Shown: piece by piece, positions 44,005 through 53,060 of the stretch
Numbering within the stretch: the stretch's first letter is position 1
How the letters are laid out: the number at the start of each line of letters is the position of its first letter
NCBI RefSeq assembly: GCF_022844445.1
Contig: NZ_JALHLS010000001.1
Coordinates: 372,001 to 436,000, forward strand
Length of the DNA stretch: 64,000 bases
Source of the DNA: Hyphomonas sp.
Lineage (GTDB): Bacteria; Pseudomonadota; Alphaproteobacteria; Caulobacterales; Hyphomonadaceae
Direction of reading: 5' to 3'
Notes under the pieces: model-generated
The model's input: the letters and a program-made list of their open reading frames with translations, nothing else
The model's database searches: none
What the model was told of the DNA's origin: nothing
Made by a program: the position numbers and the translations under genes

Positions 44005-45870
44005 TTACCCGGTTCGACGGACGCGCCTGACGTGACCGAGCAGAGCGGTCAGGGCGCCGGGTGTCACGCCTTCGATCCTGGCCGCCTGGCCCAAGGTCAG
44101 CGGGCGGACCGCCTTGAGTTTTGAGCGGACCTCGTTCGACAGGCCGCCGATGGCATCATAGTCAAGGCCGTCCGGAAGCGTCAGTGACTCGTCGCGGCGG
44201 AGCGCGGCGACATCTTCCGACTGACGATCGAGATAGGCGGCATAGAGCGCCTCGATCTCGATCTGCGCACCGACCTCGTGAGCGATCGAGTTAAGCTCTG
44301 GCCAGACGGCGCGGAGATGCGCCAGCGTGATCTCCTTGTAGGAGAGATACTCCCAGGCGGACCGCATTCGGCCATCCTGATTGACTGTCCAGCCGGCCTT
44401 GACGGCGGCGGCCGGTGACAAGGTCAGTACTTTCAGTTTCTCGCGGGCCTCTTCGAGCGCCCGATGTTTCACGTGAAACATCGCCGCGCGTTCCACGCCA
44501 ACAACACCCGCCTCGATGCCTCGCGGGGTGAGCCGCTGGTCGGCATTGTCGGCGCGAAGGGCGAGCCGGTACTCGGCGCGCGATGTGAACATGCGGTAGG
44601 GCTCCGTCACGCCCCGCGTTACGAGATCGTCGATCAAGACGCCAATGTAGGCTTCGGCCCGGTCGAAGATGACTGGCTCTTTTCCGGCGGCGGCGCGGGC
44701 GGCATTGAGACCAGCCATCAGCCCCTGGGCGGCCGCTTCCTCATAACCGGTCGTCCCATTTATCTGCCCCGCCAGATAGAGACCTGGCTGAGCCTGCACT
44801 TCGAGCGCCGGCGAGAGGGCGCGCGGGTCCACATAGTCGTATTCGATGGCATAGGCATGCTGGAGGATGACGACATCCTCCAGGCCGGGAATTGTCCGGA
44901 TGAACCGCTCCTGTATCTCTTCGGGCAAGGAGGTCGAGATACCGTTCGGATAGACAGTGTGATCATCGAGGCCTTCGGGCTCGAGGAAGATCTGGTGGCG
45001 GTCCCGGTCGGCGAAGCGGTGGACCTTGTCTTCGATCGAAGGGCAATAGCGCGGACCGCGTCCGGCGATCGCCCCTGAATAAACCGCCGACTGGCTGATG
45101 TTCGCGTCGATGATCGCGTGGGTCGCGGGCGTGGTCCAGGTAATGCCGCAAGCCACTTGCGGTACATCTATCCCGGGGTTCTGGAAGCTGAAGGGGATCG
45201 GCTTGTCATCCGCCGGCTGCATCTCCAGGCGGTTCCAGTGAATGGTCCGGCCATCGAGGCGAGCGGGGGTTCCGGTCTTCAGACGGCCCATCGGAAGGCC
45301 GAGGGCATAGAGCCGGTCTGACAGACCAATGGCAGGCGCTTCACCTACGCGGCCGGCGGGAATGCGCTTGGCGCCAATATGGATGACGCCCTTCAAGAAC
45401 GTGCCGGTCGTGATCACGACCTTGGCGGCACGGTAAACAGTTGCGCTTAGGCCAACGATACCGGCAATCTGTCCGTCCTCGACGATCAGGTCTTCGGCGC
45501 CATCTTCGAGGATGGTCAGGTTCGGGTAGGCGCCCAGTTCGGCTTGCATTGCCTGGCGGTAAAGCTTGCGGTCGATCTGCGCCCGGGGGCCCCAGACGGC
45601 CGGACCCTTGGAGCGGTTCAGCATCCGGAACTGGATGCCGGACTTGTCGGCCATGCGCCCCATGACCCCGTCGAGGGCATCGATCTCCCGAACGAGGTGG
45701 CCTTTGCCGAGACCGCCGATGGCGGGGTTGCAACTCATCTCGCCTATGGTCGCGCGCTTATGCGTGACGAGCGCGGTGCGCGCCCCAAAGCGGGCGGAGG
45801 CCGCTGCGGCTTCACAGCCGGCATGGCCACCGCCGATCACGATCACATCAAAGCTCGCCGGGCTTGGCAT
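44005..45870 (-). CDS. mnmG: tRNA uridine-5-carboxymethylaminomethyl synthesis enzyme MnmG (GidA)
   Basis: A 621-residue FAD protein that, with MnmE, modifies U34 of tRNAs. FAD motif is [20 protein letters not shown] (residues ~9-28); [26 protein letters not shown]-type region and [16 protein letters not shown] are conserved. ATG 45870 overlaps a CtrA-type box. The coding region holds parS site 3, where it encodes MFHVKH. The C-terminal end is duplicated downstream. Confidence 0.97.
   Translation of the reverse strand: MPSPASFDVIVIGGGHAGCEAAAASARFGARTALVTHKRATIGEMSCNPAIGGLGKGHLVREIDALDGVMGRMADKSGIQFRMLNRSKGPAVWGPRAQIDRKLYRQAMQAELGAYPNLTILEDGAEDLIVEDGQIAGIVGLSATVYRAAKVVITTGTFLKGVIHIGAKRIPAGRVGEAPAIGLSDRLYALGLPMGRLKTGTPARLDGRTIHWNRLEMQPADDKPIPFSFQNPGIDVPQVACGITWTTPATHAIIDANISQSAVYSGAIAGRGPRYCPSIEDKVHRFADRDRHQIFLEPEGLDDHTVYPNGISTSLPEEIQERFIRTIPGLEDVVILQHAYAIEYDYVDPRALSPALEVQAQPGLYLAGQINGTTGYEEAAAQGLMAGLNAARAAAGKEPVIFDRAEAYIGVLIDDLVTRGVTEPYRMFTSRAEYRLALRADNADQRLTPRGIEAGVVGVERAAMFHVKHRALEEAREKLKVLTLSPAAAVKAGWTVNQDGRMRSAWEYLSYKEITLAHLRAVWPELNSIAHEVGAQIEIEALYAAYLDRQSEDVAALRRDESLTLPDGLDYDAIGGLSNEVRSKLKAVRPLTLGQAARIEGVTPGALTALLGHVRRVRRTG
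44465..44480. other. parS site 3 (in mnmG)
   Basis: A third perfect TGTTTCACGTGAAACA, 537 bp from site 2, inside mnmG. Confidence 0.95.
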
Positions 45871-45884
45871 TAACCATCTCTTAA
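45870..45884. promoter_or_regulatory. CtrA-type box at the mnmG start
   Basis: TTAA-CCATCTC-TTAA, exact TTAA-N7-TTAA spacing, overlapping the mnmG start codon. It would place possible CtrA control at the head of mnmG-rsmG-parA-parB. Confidence 0.5.
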
Positions 45885-45934
45885 GCAGGGGGTTAGCCGG
45901 GTATATAACGCCGGGGCCCCCCAAACCCTAGAGC

Positions 45935-47260
45935 CTATTTCCCGATGCAGAAGCGGGAGAAGACGGCGCCCAGAACATCCTCGACGCCGATCTCGCCGAC
46001 GATGGATTGCATCTCACGGATGGCAAGGCGGAGGTCTTCGGCAACCAGCTCGAAACCGAGTTCGTGATCGAGCGCTGCTTTCGCAGAGGTGAGGGCGGCG
46101 AGACCGCGTGTGAGCTTCTCGCGGTGGCGGGCGCGGGTGATGACCGGGGCTTCCACCGACGCGGCCCGCTGCACCAGAAAGCCGGAGATCCAGGATTCGA
46201 GCTTGTCAAAGCCCTCGCCGGTCGTCGCCGAGATCGGTAGGGCGGCGTCCGGCGTGAGGCTTGCCGATCTGAGATCGACCTTATTGAACACGACAATGTC
46301 GTGGGAACTGACCGGGCCCGGGGGAGGGGAGGGGGCTTCACCATCGATCACATGGATCCTCAGATCCGCTTCGGCGGCCGCTCGGCGTGCTCTGCGGATG
46401 CCTTCGGCTTCTACAACATCTTCGGTTTCACGCAGGCCCGCCGTGTCGGCCAGCCAGACAACCTGGCCGCCAAGGATGAGGCGGACCTCGACCACGTCCC
46501 GGGTCGTCCCGGCGATGTCGGTCACGATGGCCGCCTCCCTCCGGGCGAGCCGATTCAGGATCGAAGACTTCCCGGCGTTCGGGGCGCCGATGATCGCGAT
46601 ACGGAATCCGTCGCGTATGCGTTCACCGATGCCGCCATCACCGAGGGCCGCCTCGACCTCCTTCATCAGGTTGGCAACGCGTTCGCGAACGGGCGCCGCG
46701 GCGTCGCTCCCGACATCGCCCTCATCCGGGAAGTCGACCATTACCTCGACGAGGGCGAGCAGACCGGTCAGTTCCTCGCGCCATTCATTATATGTTTCGG
46801 AGAGGCCGCCCGAGACCTGGCGGAGCGCCTGGGATTTCTGAGCGAGGGTCTCCGCTTCGATGAGGTCGGCGACACCTTCGGCTTCGGTCAGGTCCAGCTT
46901 GCCCGATTCAAAGGCGCGCCGGGTGAACTCGCCGGGACCCGCCAGACGGACTGCCGGGACAGACGTCAAGGCGTCGAGGATATGAGTGATGACTGCCGGC
47001 CCGCCATGCAGGTAAAGCTCGAGCGTGTCTTCGCCGGTGTAGGAATGCGGGGCAGGGGAGAAGAGGACAAGGCCCTGGTCGACCGCAGCGCCGGAAAGAT
47101 CCCGTATCCGGGTCAACACCGCGCGGCGGGGTTCCGGCAGACCAGATGCCAATAGGTGTTCGCTGATCTCGCGAACTGCCGGGCCGGAAATCCGGACCAC
47201 GGCGATGGCTGAGGGCGGGGCGCCCGACGCCAGTGCGCAGATGGTGTCGCGCGTGCCCAT
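45935..47260 (-). CDS. mnmE: tRNA modification GTPase MnmE
   Basis: A 441-residue GTPase partner of MnmG. Residues 1-120 form the folate-binding domain (TICALASGAPPSAIAVVRIS; FTRRAFESGKLDLTEAEGVA), the G domain has GAPNAGKSSILN and DTAGLRE with NKVD, and the C-terminus is RFCIGK, the conserved C-[ILV]-G-K end. Downstream of rho in the same direction, 16 bases apart. Confidence 0.97.
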   Translation of the reverse strand: MGTRDTICALASGAPPSAIAVVRISGPAVREISEHLLASGLPEPRRAVLTRIRDLSGAAVDQGLVLFSPAPHSYTGEDTLELYLHGGPAVITHILDALTSVPAVRLAGPGEFTRRAFESGKLDLTEAEGVADLIEAETLAQKSQALRQVSGGLSETYNEWREELTGLLALVEVMVDFPDEGDVGSDAAAPVRERVANLMKEVEAALGDGGIGERIRDGFRIAIIGAPNAGKSSILNRLARREAAIVTDIAGTTRDVVEVRLILGGQVVWLADTAGLRETEDVVEAEGIRRARRAAAEADLRIHVIDGEAPSPPPGPVSSHDIVVFNKVDLRSASLTPDAALPISATTGEGFDKLESWISGFLVQRAASVEAPVITRARHREKLTRGLAALTSAKAALDHELGFELVAEDLRLAIREMQSIVGEIGVEDVLGAVFSRFCIGK

Positions 47261-47276
47261 CGGCAGGCGCTCCTCC

Positions 47277-48566
47277 CTAGTTCTTCATCGCTTCGAAGAA
47301 TTCGTCATTGGTCTTCGTCTGGCGCAGTTTGTCGATCAGGAAATCGATCGCGTCCGAAGTTCCCATCGGACCAAGGATGCGTCTGAGGATGTAGATCTTC
47401 GACAGCTGGTCCTGCGGCGTGATGAGTTCTTCTTTGCGCGTGCCGGACTTCATGATGTCGAGCGCCGGGAAGGTGCGCTTGTCGGCAATCTTCCGGTCAA
47501 GGACGATCTCGGAGTTGCCCGTGCCCTTGAACTCTTCGAAGATAACTTCGTCCATCCGGCTACCGGTATCGATCAGAGCGGTGGCGACAATCGTCAGGGA
47601 GCCACCGTTTTCAACGTTGCGCGCGGCGCCGAAGAAACGTTTCGGGCGTTGCAAAGCGTTGGCGTCCACACCGCCGGTCAGCACCTTGCCGGAGGAGGGG
47701 ACTGTGGTGTTGTAGGCGCGGCCGAGGCGCGTGATCGAGTCGAGCAGAATGACGACATCGCGCTTGTGTTCGACGAGGCGCTTGGCTTTCTCGATCACCA
47801 TTTCGGCGACCTGGACATGGCGGGTTGCCGGCTCGTCGAAGGTCGAGGCGATGACTTCACCCTTCACCGTGCGGCGCATGTCGGTCACTTCTTCCGGGCG
47901 CTCGTCGATCAGCAGAACGATCAGGTAGCACTCGGGGTGGTTCTCTTCGATGGCCGATGCAATGTTCTGCATCAGCACCGTTTTACCCGTCCGGGGCGGG
48001 GCAACGATCAGGGCGCGCTGGCCCTTGCCGATCGGGGCGACAATGTCGATGACGCGGCCGGAGCGATCCTTCTTGGTCGGATCGCGGCTTTCCATCTTTA
48101 GGCGGCGGTCCGGGTAGAGCGGCGTCAGATTGTCGAAGTGGACCTTCTTGTTGGCCTTGTCCGGGTCTTCGAAGTTGATGCGGCTGACATCAGTCAGAGC
48201 GAAGTAGCGCTCGGAATCCTGCGGGGCGATAATCGGCCCTTCCACCGTATCGCCGGTGCGGATGTTTGCCTTCTTGAGAACTTCGGGGCTGACATAGATG
48301 TCGTCCGGGCCGGGCAGGTAGTTCGATTCCGGCGAGCGCAGGAACCCAAAGCCGTCAACGAGAACTTCGAGCACACCTTGTCCGGTAATCTCGACTTCGC
48401 TGTCCGCCAGCTCCTTCAGGATCGCAAACAGCATGTCCTGAGTGCGCATCGAGGACGCATTTTCGACCTCAAGCTCTTCGGCATAGAGGAGGAGTTCCTC
48501 AGGCGATTTCGCCTTGAGTTCGCGCAGAGTCACGCTGGTAAGGTTATCGAGCATCGAGGAAGCCAT
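47277..48566 (-). CDS. rho: Transcription termination factor Rho
   Basis: A 429-residue hexameric RNA helicase. The Rho N-terminal fold ([20 protein letters not shown]), RNA-binding [20 protein letters not shown], then P-loop [27 protein letters not shown] and the Q/R loops are present. Length is typical. Lies between hemJ and mnmE. Confidence 0.98.
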   Translation of the reverse strand: MASSMLDNLTSVTLRELKAKSPEELLLYAEELEVENASSMRTQDMLFAILKELADSEVEITGQGVLEVLVDGFGFLRSPESNYLPGPDDIYVSPEVLKKANIRTGDTVEGPIIAPQDSERYFALTDVSRINFEDPDKANKKVHFDNLTPLYPDRRLKMESRDPTKKDRSGRVIDIVAPIGKGQRALIVAPPRTGKTVLMQNIASAIEENHPECYLIVLLIDERPEEVTDMRRTVKGEVIASTFDEPATRHVQVAEMVIEKAKRLVEHKRDVVILLDSITRLGRAYNTTVPSSGKVLTGGVDANALQRPKRFFGAARNVENGGSLTIVATALIDTGSRMDEVIFEEFKGTGNSEIVLDRKIADKRTFPALDIMKSGTRKEELITPQDQLSKIYILRRILGPMGTSDAIDFLIDKLRQTKTNDEFFEAMKN

Positions 48567-48705
48567 TCGGAGCGGTCCGGATTTTGGATTTAGTCAAGGG
48601 GGTGCCGGTCAGGGGGAAATACGAGGCGCCACAAGGATCGGGCGCACCGGCATGACCTTCTCATCGCCAATTTGCCCGGGAACGTCAAGCCGGAATGGCT
48701 TATCG

Positions 48706-49149
48706 TCAGAAGGGTTTGACGATGACAAGGATGACAACGCCGATCATCAGCAGGAACGGAACCTCATTCATCATGCGCAGCGTCCGCGCCTGAACGGTTC
48801 CGGTCACCCGGTCGACTTTCTTGCCGAGACCGATGAAGTAGCCGTGCAACCCGCTGATTCCCAGAACCAGCAGCAGCTTGGTGTGAAACCAGGGCTGGAA
48901 CAGGATCTGGCCGCCCCGCTGCCAGTCTAGGTACACAAGAAGGACTCCGAACACCCAGACGAGTGTGACACTTGGATTCAGGATGATCTTCTTCAGCTTT
49001 TCCGACGAGTCCTTCATGGTCTCGAACAGGGGTTCGCCCGGTCGGCTCGACAGCTGGTGGATCTTGTACCGGGGATAGACCAGCAGGCCCGCCATCAGCG
49101 CCACGACGAACACCAGATGCGCTGCCTTTACCCAGAGATAGATATCCAT
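48706..49149 (-). CDS. hemJ: Protoporphyrinogen oxidase HemJ
   Basis: A 147-residue four-helix membrane protein. MDIYLWVKAAHLVFVVALMA contains the conserved His, and the Lys/Trp-rich middle DWQRGGQILFQPWFHTKLLL fits HemJ (UPF0093). It oxidises protoporphyrinogen IX before ferrochelatase, whose gene is directly upstream. ATG at 49149. Confidence 0.92.
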   Translation of the reverse strand: MDIYLWVKAAHLVFVVALMAGLLVYPRYKIHQLSSRPGEPLFETMKDSSEKLKKIILNPSVTLVWVFGVLLVYLDWQRGGQILFQPWFHTKLLLVLGISGLHGYFIGLGKKVDRVTGTVQARTLRMMNEVPFLLMIGVVILVIVKPF

Positions 49150-49159
49150 GCCGCGACCT

Positions 49160-50233
49160 CTAATGCGCGGGTTCGACCATCCGCTCACCCGCTTTGTGAT
49201 GTGTGGCGGCATGCGGACATCCCGTCCAGTCCGAAGGGCAAAGACGCCCGCCGGCGCAGGAGCGGATTTCGGTTTTCATACCGAGAGCGGCAATCGTCTC
49301 TTCGGTCAGCGTGCGAATGAAGCCGGGATGGGTGCCCAAGGCCTCGACGCGGGTATAGCTCGCCGCGCCATCCTTCTCAGCGACGAGGCGATATTCCTCG
49401 CCGAGCTCGACAAGCGTTTCGATATGCTCGGACACGAAGGCGATCGGCGAAATCAGGATGTGCTTACCGGCCAGCGCGGCGCGTGCGACTTCGGCTTCGG
49501 TTGACGGCCCGATCCATTTCAGCGGGCCAACGCGGGACTGGTAGCAGGGGATTACTTCCCAATGCGCCGGTACCCGGCCAGCGATCATTTCGGCCAACGC
49601 CTCGCATTGCCACTGATAAGGATCGCCGCCCTTCACCACTTGCTCGGGCAGGCCATGTGCTGAGAGGAGCAGTGTCACCTGGTCCGGCGCGCCCGCTTTG
49701 CGGTGGGCCTCGAGGATGCGGTCGACATGCGCCGAAACGAAATTCTCATCGAAGGGATAGCAGCAGACGGTGCGTGCCTTACCCTTGAAGGCAGCCTTCC
49801 AGGCGCTGAGGGAGGAGCCGGTCGTCGTGGTTGAAAACTGCGGATAGAGCGGCAAGAGAACCACTTCGTCCGCGCCCCAGCGTTTCACGTCTGCCGCCGC
49901 TTCCTCGGTGAAGGGGTGCCAGTAGCGCATCGCGATAAAGCACTTCACGTCGTCCCCGGGCAGGGACTTCGCAAGCTCGGCTTCCAGCGCGCGCGCCTGA
50001 AACTCGGTTTCGCGGAGCAGGGGAGAGCCGCCGCCCGCATCCATCATCGCGTAATTCTTGATCACTGCCGGCGCGCGGGTGCGCGAGATCAGCCGTGCCA
50101 GGAACCAGCGCAACGGCAACGGCGCGCGAATGATGGCAGGATCGCGGAACAGGTTCTTCAGGAATGGCTGCACGGAAGACGCTTTGTCCGGGCCGCCGAG
50201 ATTAAACAATACAACGGCGATCTTGCGGCCCAT
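49160..50233 (-). CDS. hemH: Ferrochelatase, probable [2Fe-2S] type
   Basis: A 357-residue ferrochelatase inserting Fe(II) into protoporphyrin IX. VLFNLGGPDKASSVQPFLKN, MRYWHPFTEEAA, LLSAHGLPEQVV (catalytic His) and PIAFVSEHIETLVEL (Glu) are present. The C-terminus adds a three-Cys cluster (SCAGGRLCPSDWTGC, residues ~326-339), like the cluster-bearing enzyme of Caulobacter. Between hemJ and hemE. Confidence 0.96.
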   Translation of the reverse strand: MGRKIAVVLFNLGGPDKASSVQPFLKNLFRDPAIIRAPLPLRWFLARLISRTRAPAVIKNYAMMDAGGGSPLLRETEFQARALEAELAKSLPGDDVKCFIAMRYWHPFTEEAAADVKRWGADEVVLLPLYPQFSTTTTGSSLSAWKAAFKGKARTVCCYPFDENFVSAHVDRILEAHRKAGAPDQVTLLLSAHGLPEQVVKGGDPYQWQCEALAEMIAGRVPAHWEVIPCYQSRVGPLKWIGPSTEAEVARAALAGKHILISPIAFVSEHIETLVELGEEYRLVAEKDGAASYTRVEALGTHPGFIRTLTEETIAALGMKTEIRSCAGGRLCPSDWTGCPHAATHHKAGERMVEPAH

Positions 50234-50241
50234 CAGCGAAC

Positions 50242-51279
50242 TTATCCTTTTCGAATCCTGGCCAGAACGCGCTCGACGTTCGCAATTGGTGTCTCGGGGC
50301 GAACACCGTGGCCGAGATTGAAGATATGGGGTCGGCCGCGATAAGCGTCCAGAAGTTCGTCCACCCGTGCGTCAAGACGCCCACCACCTTCGATCAGCAG
50401 AAGCGGATCGAGATGGCCTTGCACCGGAAAGTTTGCGGGCAGGTTGGCATTGATGAATTTCGGATGCGCGGCCGTATCGAGGCCAACGCCGGTCACACCC
50501 GTTGCGGCGACATAGTCCGGCACCATGACGCCGGCGCCCCGCGGAAACCCAATGATCGGTACCGTCACACCCATACCCCGAAGCCGCGCGACCAGCCTCT
50601 TGGTCGGGGCGATGATCACTTCCTCGAAGATATTGTCCGGCAGCCCTTCCGCCCAGCTGTCGAAAAGCATCAGCGCATCGGCTCCGGCTTCGACCTGCGC
50701 GGCGAGATAGTGCGCGGTCGCTTCACCGACATGATCCATTGCCTCAGCAAGGTCAGCCGGGCGGCCGTGCGCCCAGCGCCAGGCCATCGACTTGTCGGTC
50801 TTACCGCGCCCTTCGATGGCATAAAGCGTTACGGTCCAGGGTGAGCCTGCAAAGCCGATCAGCGCACAAGAGGGCGGAAGTTCCGCTTTGACGCGTGCTA
50901 CCGTTTCATAGACCGGCGACAGCTTGTGTGCCGCAGCCTGCGGTTTGACCCGTGTCAGGTCCGAAGGCTTCTCGATTTCTTCCACCCGCGGGCCTTCACC
51001 TTTTTCGAAAGCCACTTCGAGGCCCATCGCGTCGAGGATCAAAAGGATATCGGCAAACAGGATCGCCGCGTCCATTCCATACCGGCGGACCGGCTGAAGC
51101 GTCGCTTCTGCGGCCAGGGAAGGTGTGTAGCAGAAATCCAGGAAGTCACGGGCCCGGGAGCGCGTTTCCAGGTATTCCGGAAGGTGGCGGCCTGCTTGCC
51201 GCATCATCCAGACCGGGGGAGGGGAGACCGGCTTTCCAGCGAGCACATCCAGAAATTTTTTCCCTCCGGTTGTTGCCAT
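50242..51279 (-). CDS. hemE: Uroporphyrinogen decarboxylase
   Basis: A 345-residue enzyme making coproporphyrinogen III. PPPVWMMRQAGRHLPEYLE is the substrate-binding N-terminal motif and GFAGSPWTVTLYAIEG and FDSWAEGLPDN are conserved. It is the gene that flanks the replication origin in Caulobacter, and it does so here. Confidence 0.97.
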   Translation of the reverse strand: MATTGGKKFLDVLAGKPVSPPPVWMMRQAGRHLPEYLETRSRARDFLDFCYTPSLAAEATLQPVRRYGMDAAILFADILLILDAMGLEVAFEKGEGPRVEEIEKPSDLTRVKPQAAAHKLSPVYETVARVKAELPPSCALIGFAGSPWTVTLYAIEGRGKTDKSMAWRWAHGRPADLAEAMDHVGEATAHYLAAQVEAGADALMLFDSWAEGLPDNIFEEVIIAPTKRLVARLRGMGVTVPIIGFPRGAGVMVPDYVAATGVTGVGLDTAAHPKFINANLPANFPVQGHLDPLLLIEGGGRLDARVDELLDAYRGRPHIFNLGHGVRPETPIANVERVLARIRKG

Positions 51280-51385
51280 CCGTCTTCCCCTCTTCGTCCA
51301 ATTTCAAACGGGCCCGTCAGGGCACTTATAGTTATGATCCTGATGATAGCTTGGAGAGCGCACTTTATGAGGGGTTGTCCACCAG

Positions 51386-51405
51386 AATCCACAAGCGAGT
51401 CACAA
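51386..51405 (+). repeat. Origin direct repeat, copy 1
   Basis: AATCCACAAGCGAGTCACAA. It matches copy 2 at 51567-51586 with one difference, contains CCACA (DnaA-box half) and a GAGTC CcrM site. Confidence 0.7.
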
Positions 51406-51452
51406 GCGCTGCTCGCCTCACGCGCGAACAGATTCCGCACTTGCCACAATGT

Positions 51453-51467
51453 TTAACGCAAGGTTAA
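51453..51467. promoter_or_regulatory. CtrA-type box in the origin
   Basis: TTAA-CGCAAGG-TTAA with exact N7 spacing, the consensus at which CtrA represses origin firing in Caulobacter. Confidence 0.7.
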
Positions 51468-51566
51468 CACCCGCCCCTGAATCACAGGACGGAACAAGCC
51501 GGGATCACAGCAGAGTCGAATTCCCGAGATTGTGGAATGCGTGTGAGTCCCTGGGGGGCATCGCTC

Positions 51567-51586
51567 AATCCACAGGCGAGTCACAA
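51567..51586 (+). repeat. Origin direct repeat, copy 2
   Basis: AATCCACAGGCGAGTCACAA, 181 bp from copy 1. Confidence 0.7.
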
Positions 51587-51624
51587 CCCTTGTGCAAAAC
51601 GGGAAGCCCCGGCAAGACACACGC

Positions 51625-52467
51625 ATGACCCGGCCGACCCGTCCCGCCATCTACTTTAATGTCCATCTCGTCTCGGACTCCACCGGCGAGACGCTGAACG
51701 CTGTCCAACGCGCCGCCTGCGCGCAGTTCGAGAATGTGCAGCCGCTGGAGCACAATTACTATCTTGTGCGCTCCGAACGCCAGCTCGAACGGGTCACCCG
51801 AGAGATCGAAGCTGCCCCGGGCGTCGTCTGGTACACGATCTCTGATTCTGCTCTGCGTGCGCGGCTTGAATCCTTCTGCCGTGAGCGGAGCATACCAACC
51901 CTGCCGGTGCTGGATCCCTCGATCGCCATGCTCAGCCGCCACCTCGGCGTCTCTGCCAATAACCGTGTCGCCGGTCAGCACGCGATGGACGAAGACTATT
52001 TCGAGCGGATGGAAGCCATCAACTTCACGCTCGCCCACGATGACGGGCAGAATGTCGACAGCCTGATTGGCGCCGATGTCATCCTGCTGGGCGTCAGCCG
52101 CACCTCGAAAACTCCGACCTGCGTCTATCTCGCCAACCGCAAGGTGCGCGCCGGGAACATTCCCCTGGTGCCCGGTGCGGCGCTGCCGGACTTTCTCGAG
52201 AAGATGGGCGAGAAGGGGCCGCTCGTTGTCGGCCTGAAGATTTCAGCCGAACGCCTTGTGCAGATCCGCCGCCAGCGCCTCATCTCACTCAACCAGGAAG
52301 ACGCCGGTGACTATGCTGACGAGGTCGCGGTGCGCGAGGAAATCACGCAGGCCAATCGCTTGTTCCAGCGCAACCAGTGGAAAACCATCGATGTGTCGCG
52401 CCGCTCGGTGGAAGAAACCGCCGCTGCGATTCTGAACCTGCTGCATGAACGCCGGGGGCACCCGTGA
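51625..52467 (+). CDS. PPSRP (DUF299) bifunctional kinase-pyrophosphorylase
   Basis: A 280-residue member of the DUF299 family that phosphorylates/dephosphorylates pyruvate phosphate dikinase or PEP synthase. The P-loop-like GVSRTSKTPTCVYLANRKV near residue 150 is the signature. The N-terminus YFNVHLVSDSTGETLNAVQR is typical. It is the RP001-type gene that flanks the origin in alphaproteobacteria. ATG 51625 is chosen over upstream GTG 51592. Overlaps maf by four bases. Confidence 0.93.
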   Translation: MTRPTRPAIYFNVHLVSDSTGETLNAVQRAACAQFENVQPLEHNYYLVRSERQLERVTREIEAAPGVVWYTISDSALRARLESFCRERSIPTLPVLDPSIAMLSRHLGVSANNRVAGQHAMDEDYFERMEAINFTLAHDDGQNVDSLIGADVILLGVSRTSKTPTCVYLANRKVRAGNIPLVPGAALPDFLEKMGEKGPLVVGLKISAERLVQIRRQRLISLNQEDAGDYADEVAVREEITQANRLFQRNQWKTIDVSRRSVEETAAAILNLLHERRGHP

Positions 52468-53060
52468 GCCTTACCGTCACACTTGCCTCCGGGAGCGCCA
52501 GCCGCCGCGCGCTGCTCACCGCGGCCGGTGTCGCCGCCGAAGCGGTTGCCCCGAATGTTGACGAAGAATCCTACCGCACGGCCATGCGCGCGGATGGTAT
52601 GTCTGTGCGCGATCAGGCGATGCAGCTTGCGGAGATGAAAGCCGTGCGCGTGTCGCAGGCGCGCCCCGGCCTGGTGATCGGGGGTGATCAGATGCTGGCG
52701 CTTGGCGAAGAGGCCTTCGACAAGCCGCGCGATCTGACCGAGGCAAAGAGCCACCTGACGCGCCTGTCCGGCAAGAGCCATACGCTGGAGACAGCTATAG
52801 TCGTCTGCGAGGAAGGCCGCCCCGTCTGGCGCCATCTCGCCCGGCCGAAGCTGACCATGCGGCCACTCTCGCCGGAATTCATCGACGATTACACGGCCCG
52901 CTGCGGCCCGGCTCTGCTGTCGACCGTCGGCGCCTACCAGCTTGAAGGCCTCGGTGCGCAGCTCTTCGCTCGCATCGAGGGGGATTATTTTTCGATCCTT
53001 GGCCTGCCGCTGCTGCCGCTGCTGGATTATCTGCGTATCCGGAAGGTCCTGCCGCAATGA
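52464..53060 (+). CDS. maf: Maf-family nucleotide pyrophosphatase
   Basis: A 198-residue Maf protein: LASGSASRRALLTAAGV at the N-terminus, the conserved LVIGGDQMLALG and LRGKSH-type loop (LSGKSHTLETAIVV). It hydrolyses non-canonical or damaged NTPs. GTG start at 52464 overlaps the previous stop. Second in the ppsR-maf-aroE-coaE-dnaQ run. Confidence 0.93.
   Translation: MSLTVTLASGSASRRALLTAAGVAAEAVAPNVDEESYRTAMRADGMSVRDQAMQLAEMKAVRVSQARPGLVIGGDQMLALGEEAFDKPRDLTEAKSHLTRLSGKSHTLETAIVVCEEGRPVWRHLARPKLTMRPLSPEFIDDYTARCGPALLSTVGAYQLEGLGAQLFARIEGDYFSILGLPLLPLLDYLRIRKVLPQ

Larger units (their letters stand above)
43736..44107. repeat. 186-bp tandem direct duplication at the rsmG/mnmG junction
   Basis: Unit 1 (43736-43921) and unit 2 (43922-44107) align at a fixed 186-bp offset with roughly 90% identity. 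Each carries a parS site plus the rsmG 5' end and the mnmG 3' end. Unit 2 supplies the functional mnmG C-terminus and a dead rsmG start (ATG lost); unit 1 supplies the functional rsmG start and a dead mnmG tail. Breakpoints blur beyond these limits. Confidence 0.85.
51280..51624. other. Putative chromosome replication origin (Cori-like)
   Basis: This 345-base gap lies between hemE and the PPSRP gene, the same flanks reported for the Caulobacter origin, with genes diverging from it. It holds a CtrA-type box (51453-51467), two copies of a 20-bp repeat containing CCACA, several weak DnaA-like boxes (TTGTCCACC 51375, GAATCCACA 51385, CAATCCACA 51566) and seven GANTC sites (51385, 51397, 51431, 51479, 51513, 51545, 51578). 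No exact TTATCCACA box exists, and the unwinding element is not obvious. Confidence 0.75.

Noticed and set aside
43741..44124. Plus-strand frame with an internal repeat starting MFHVKH
   Set aside because: The repeat is just the 186-bp duplication and MFHVKH is the parS palindrome read on the other strand.
51592..51624. Upstream GTG start for the PPSRP gene
   Set aside because: The extra 11 residues do not resemble the family N-terminus and would run into the origin region.
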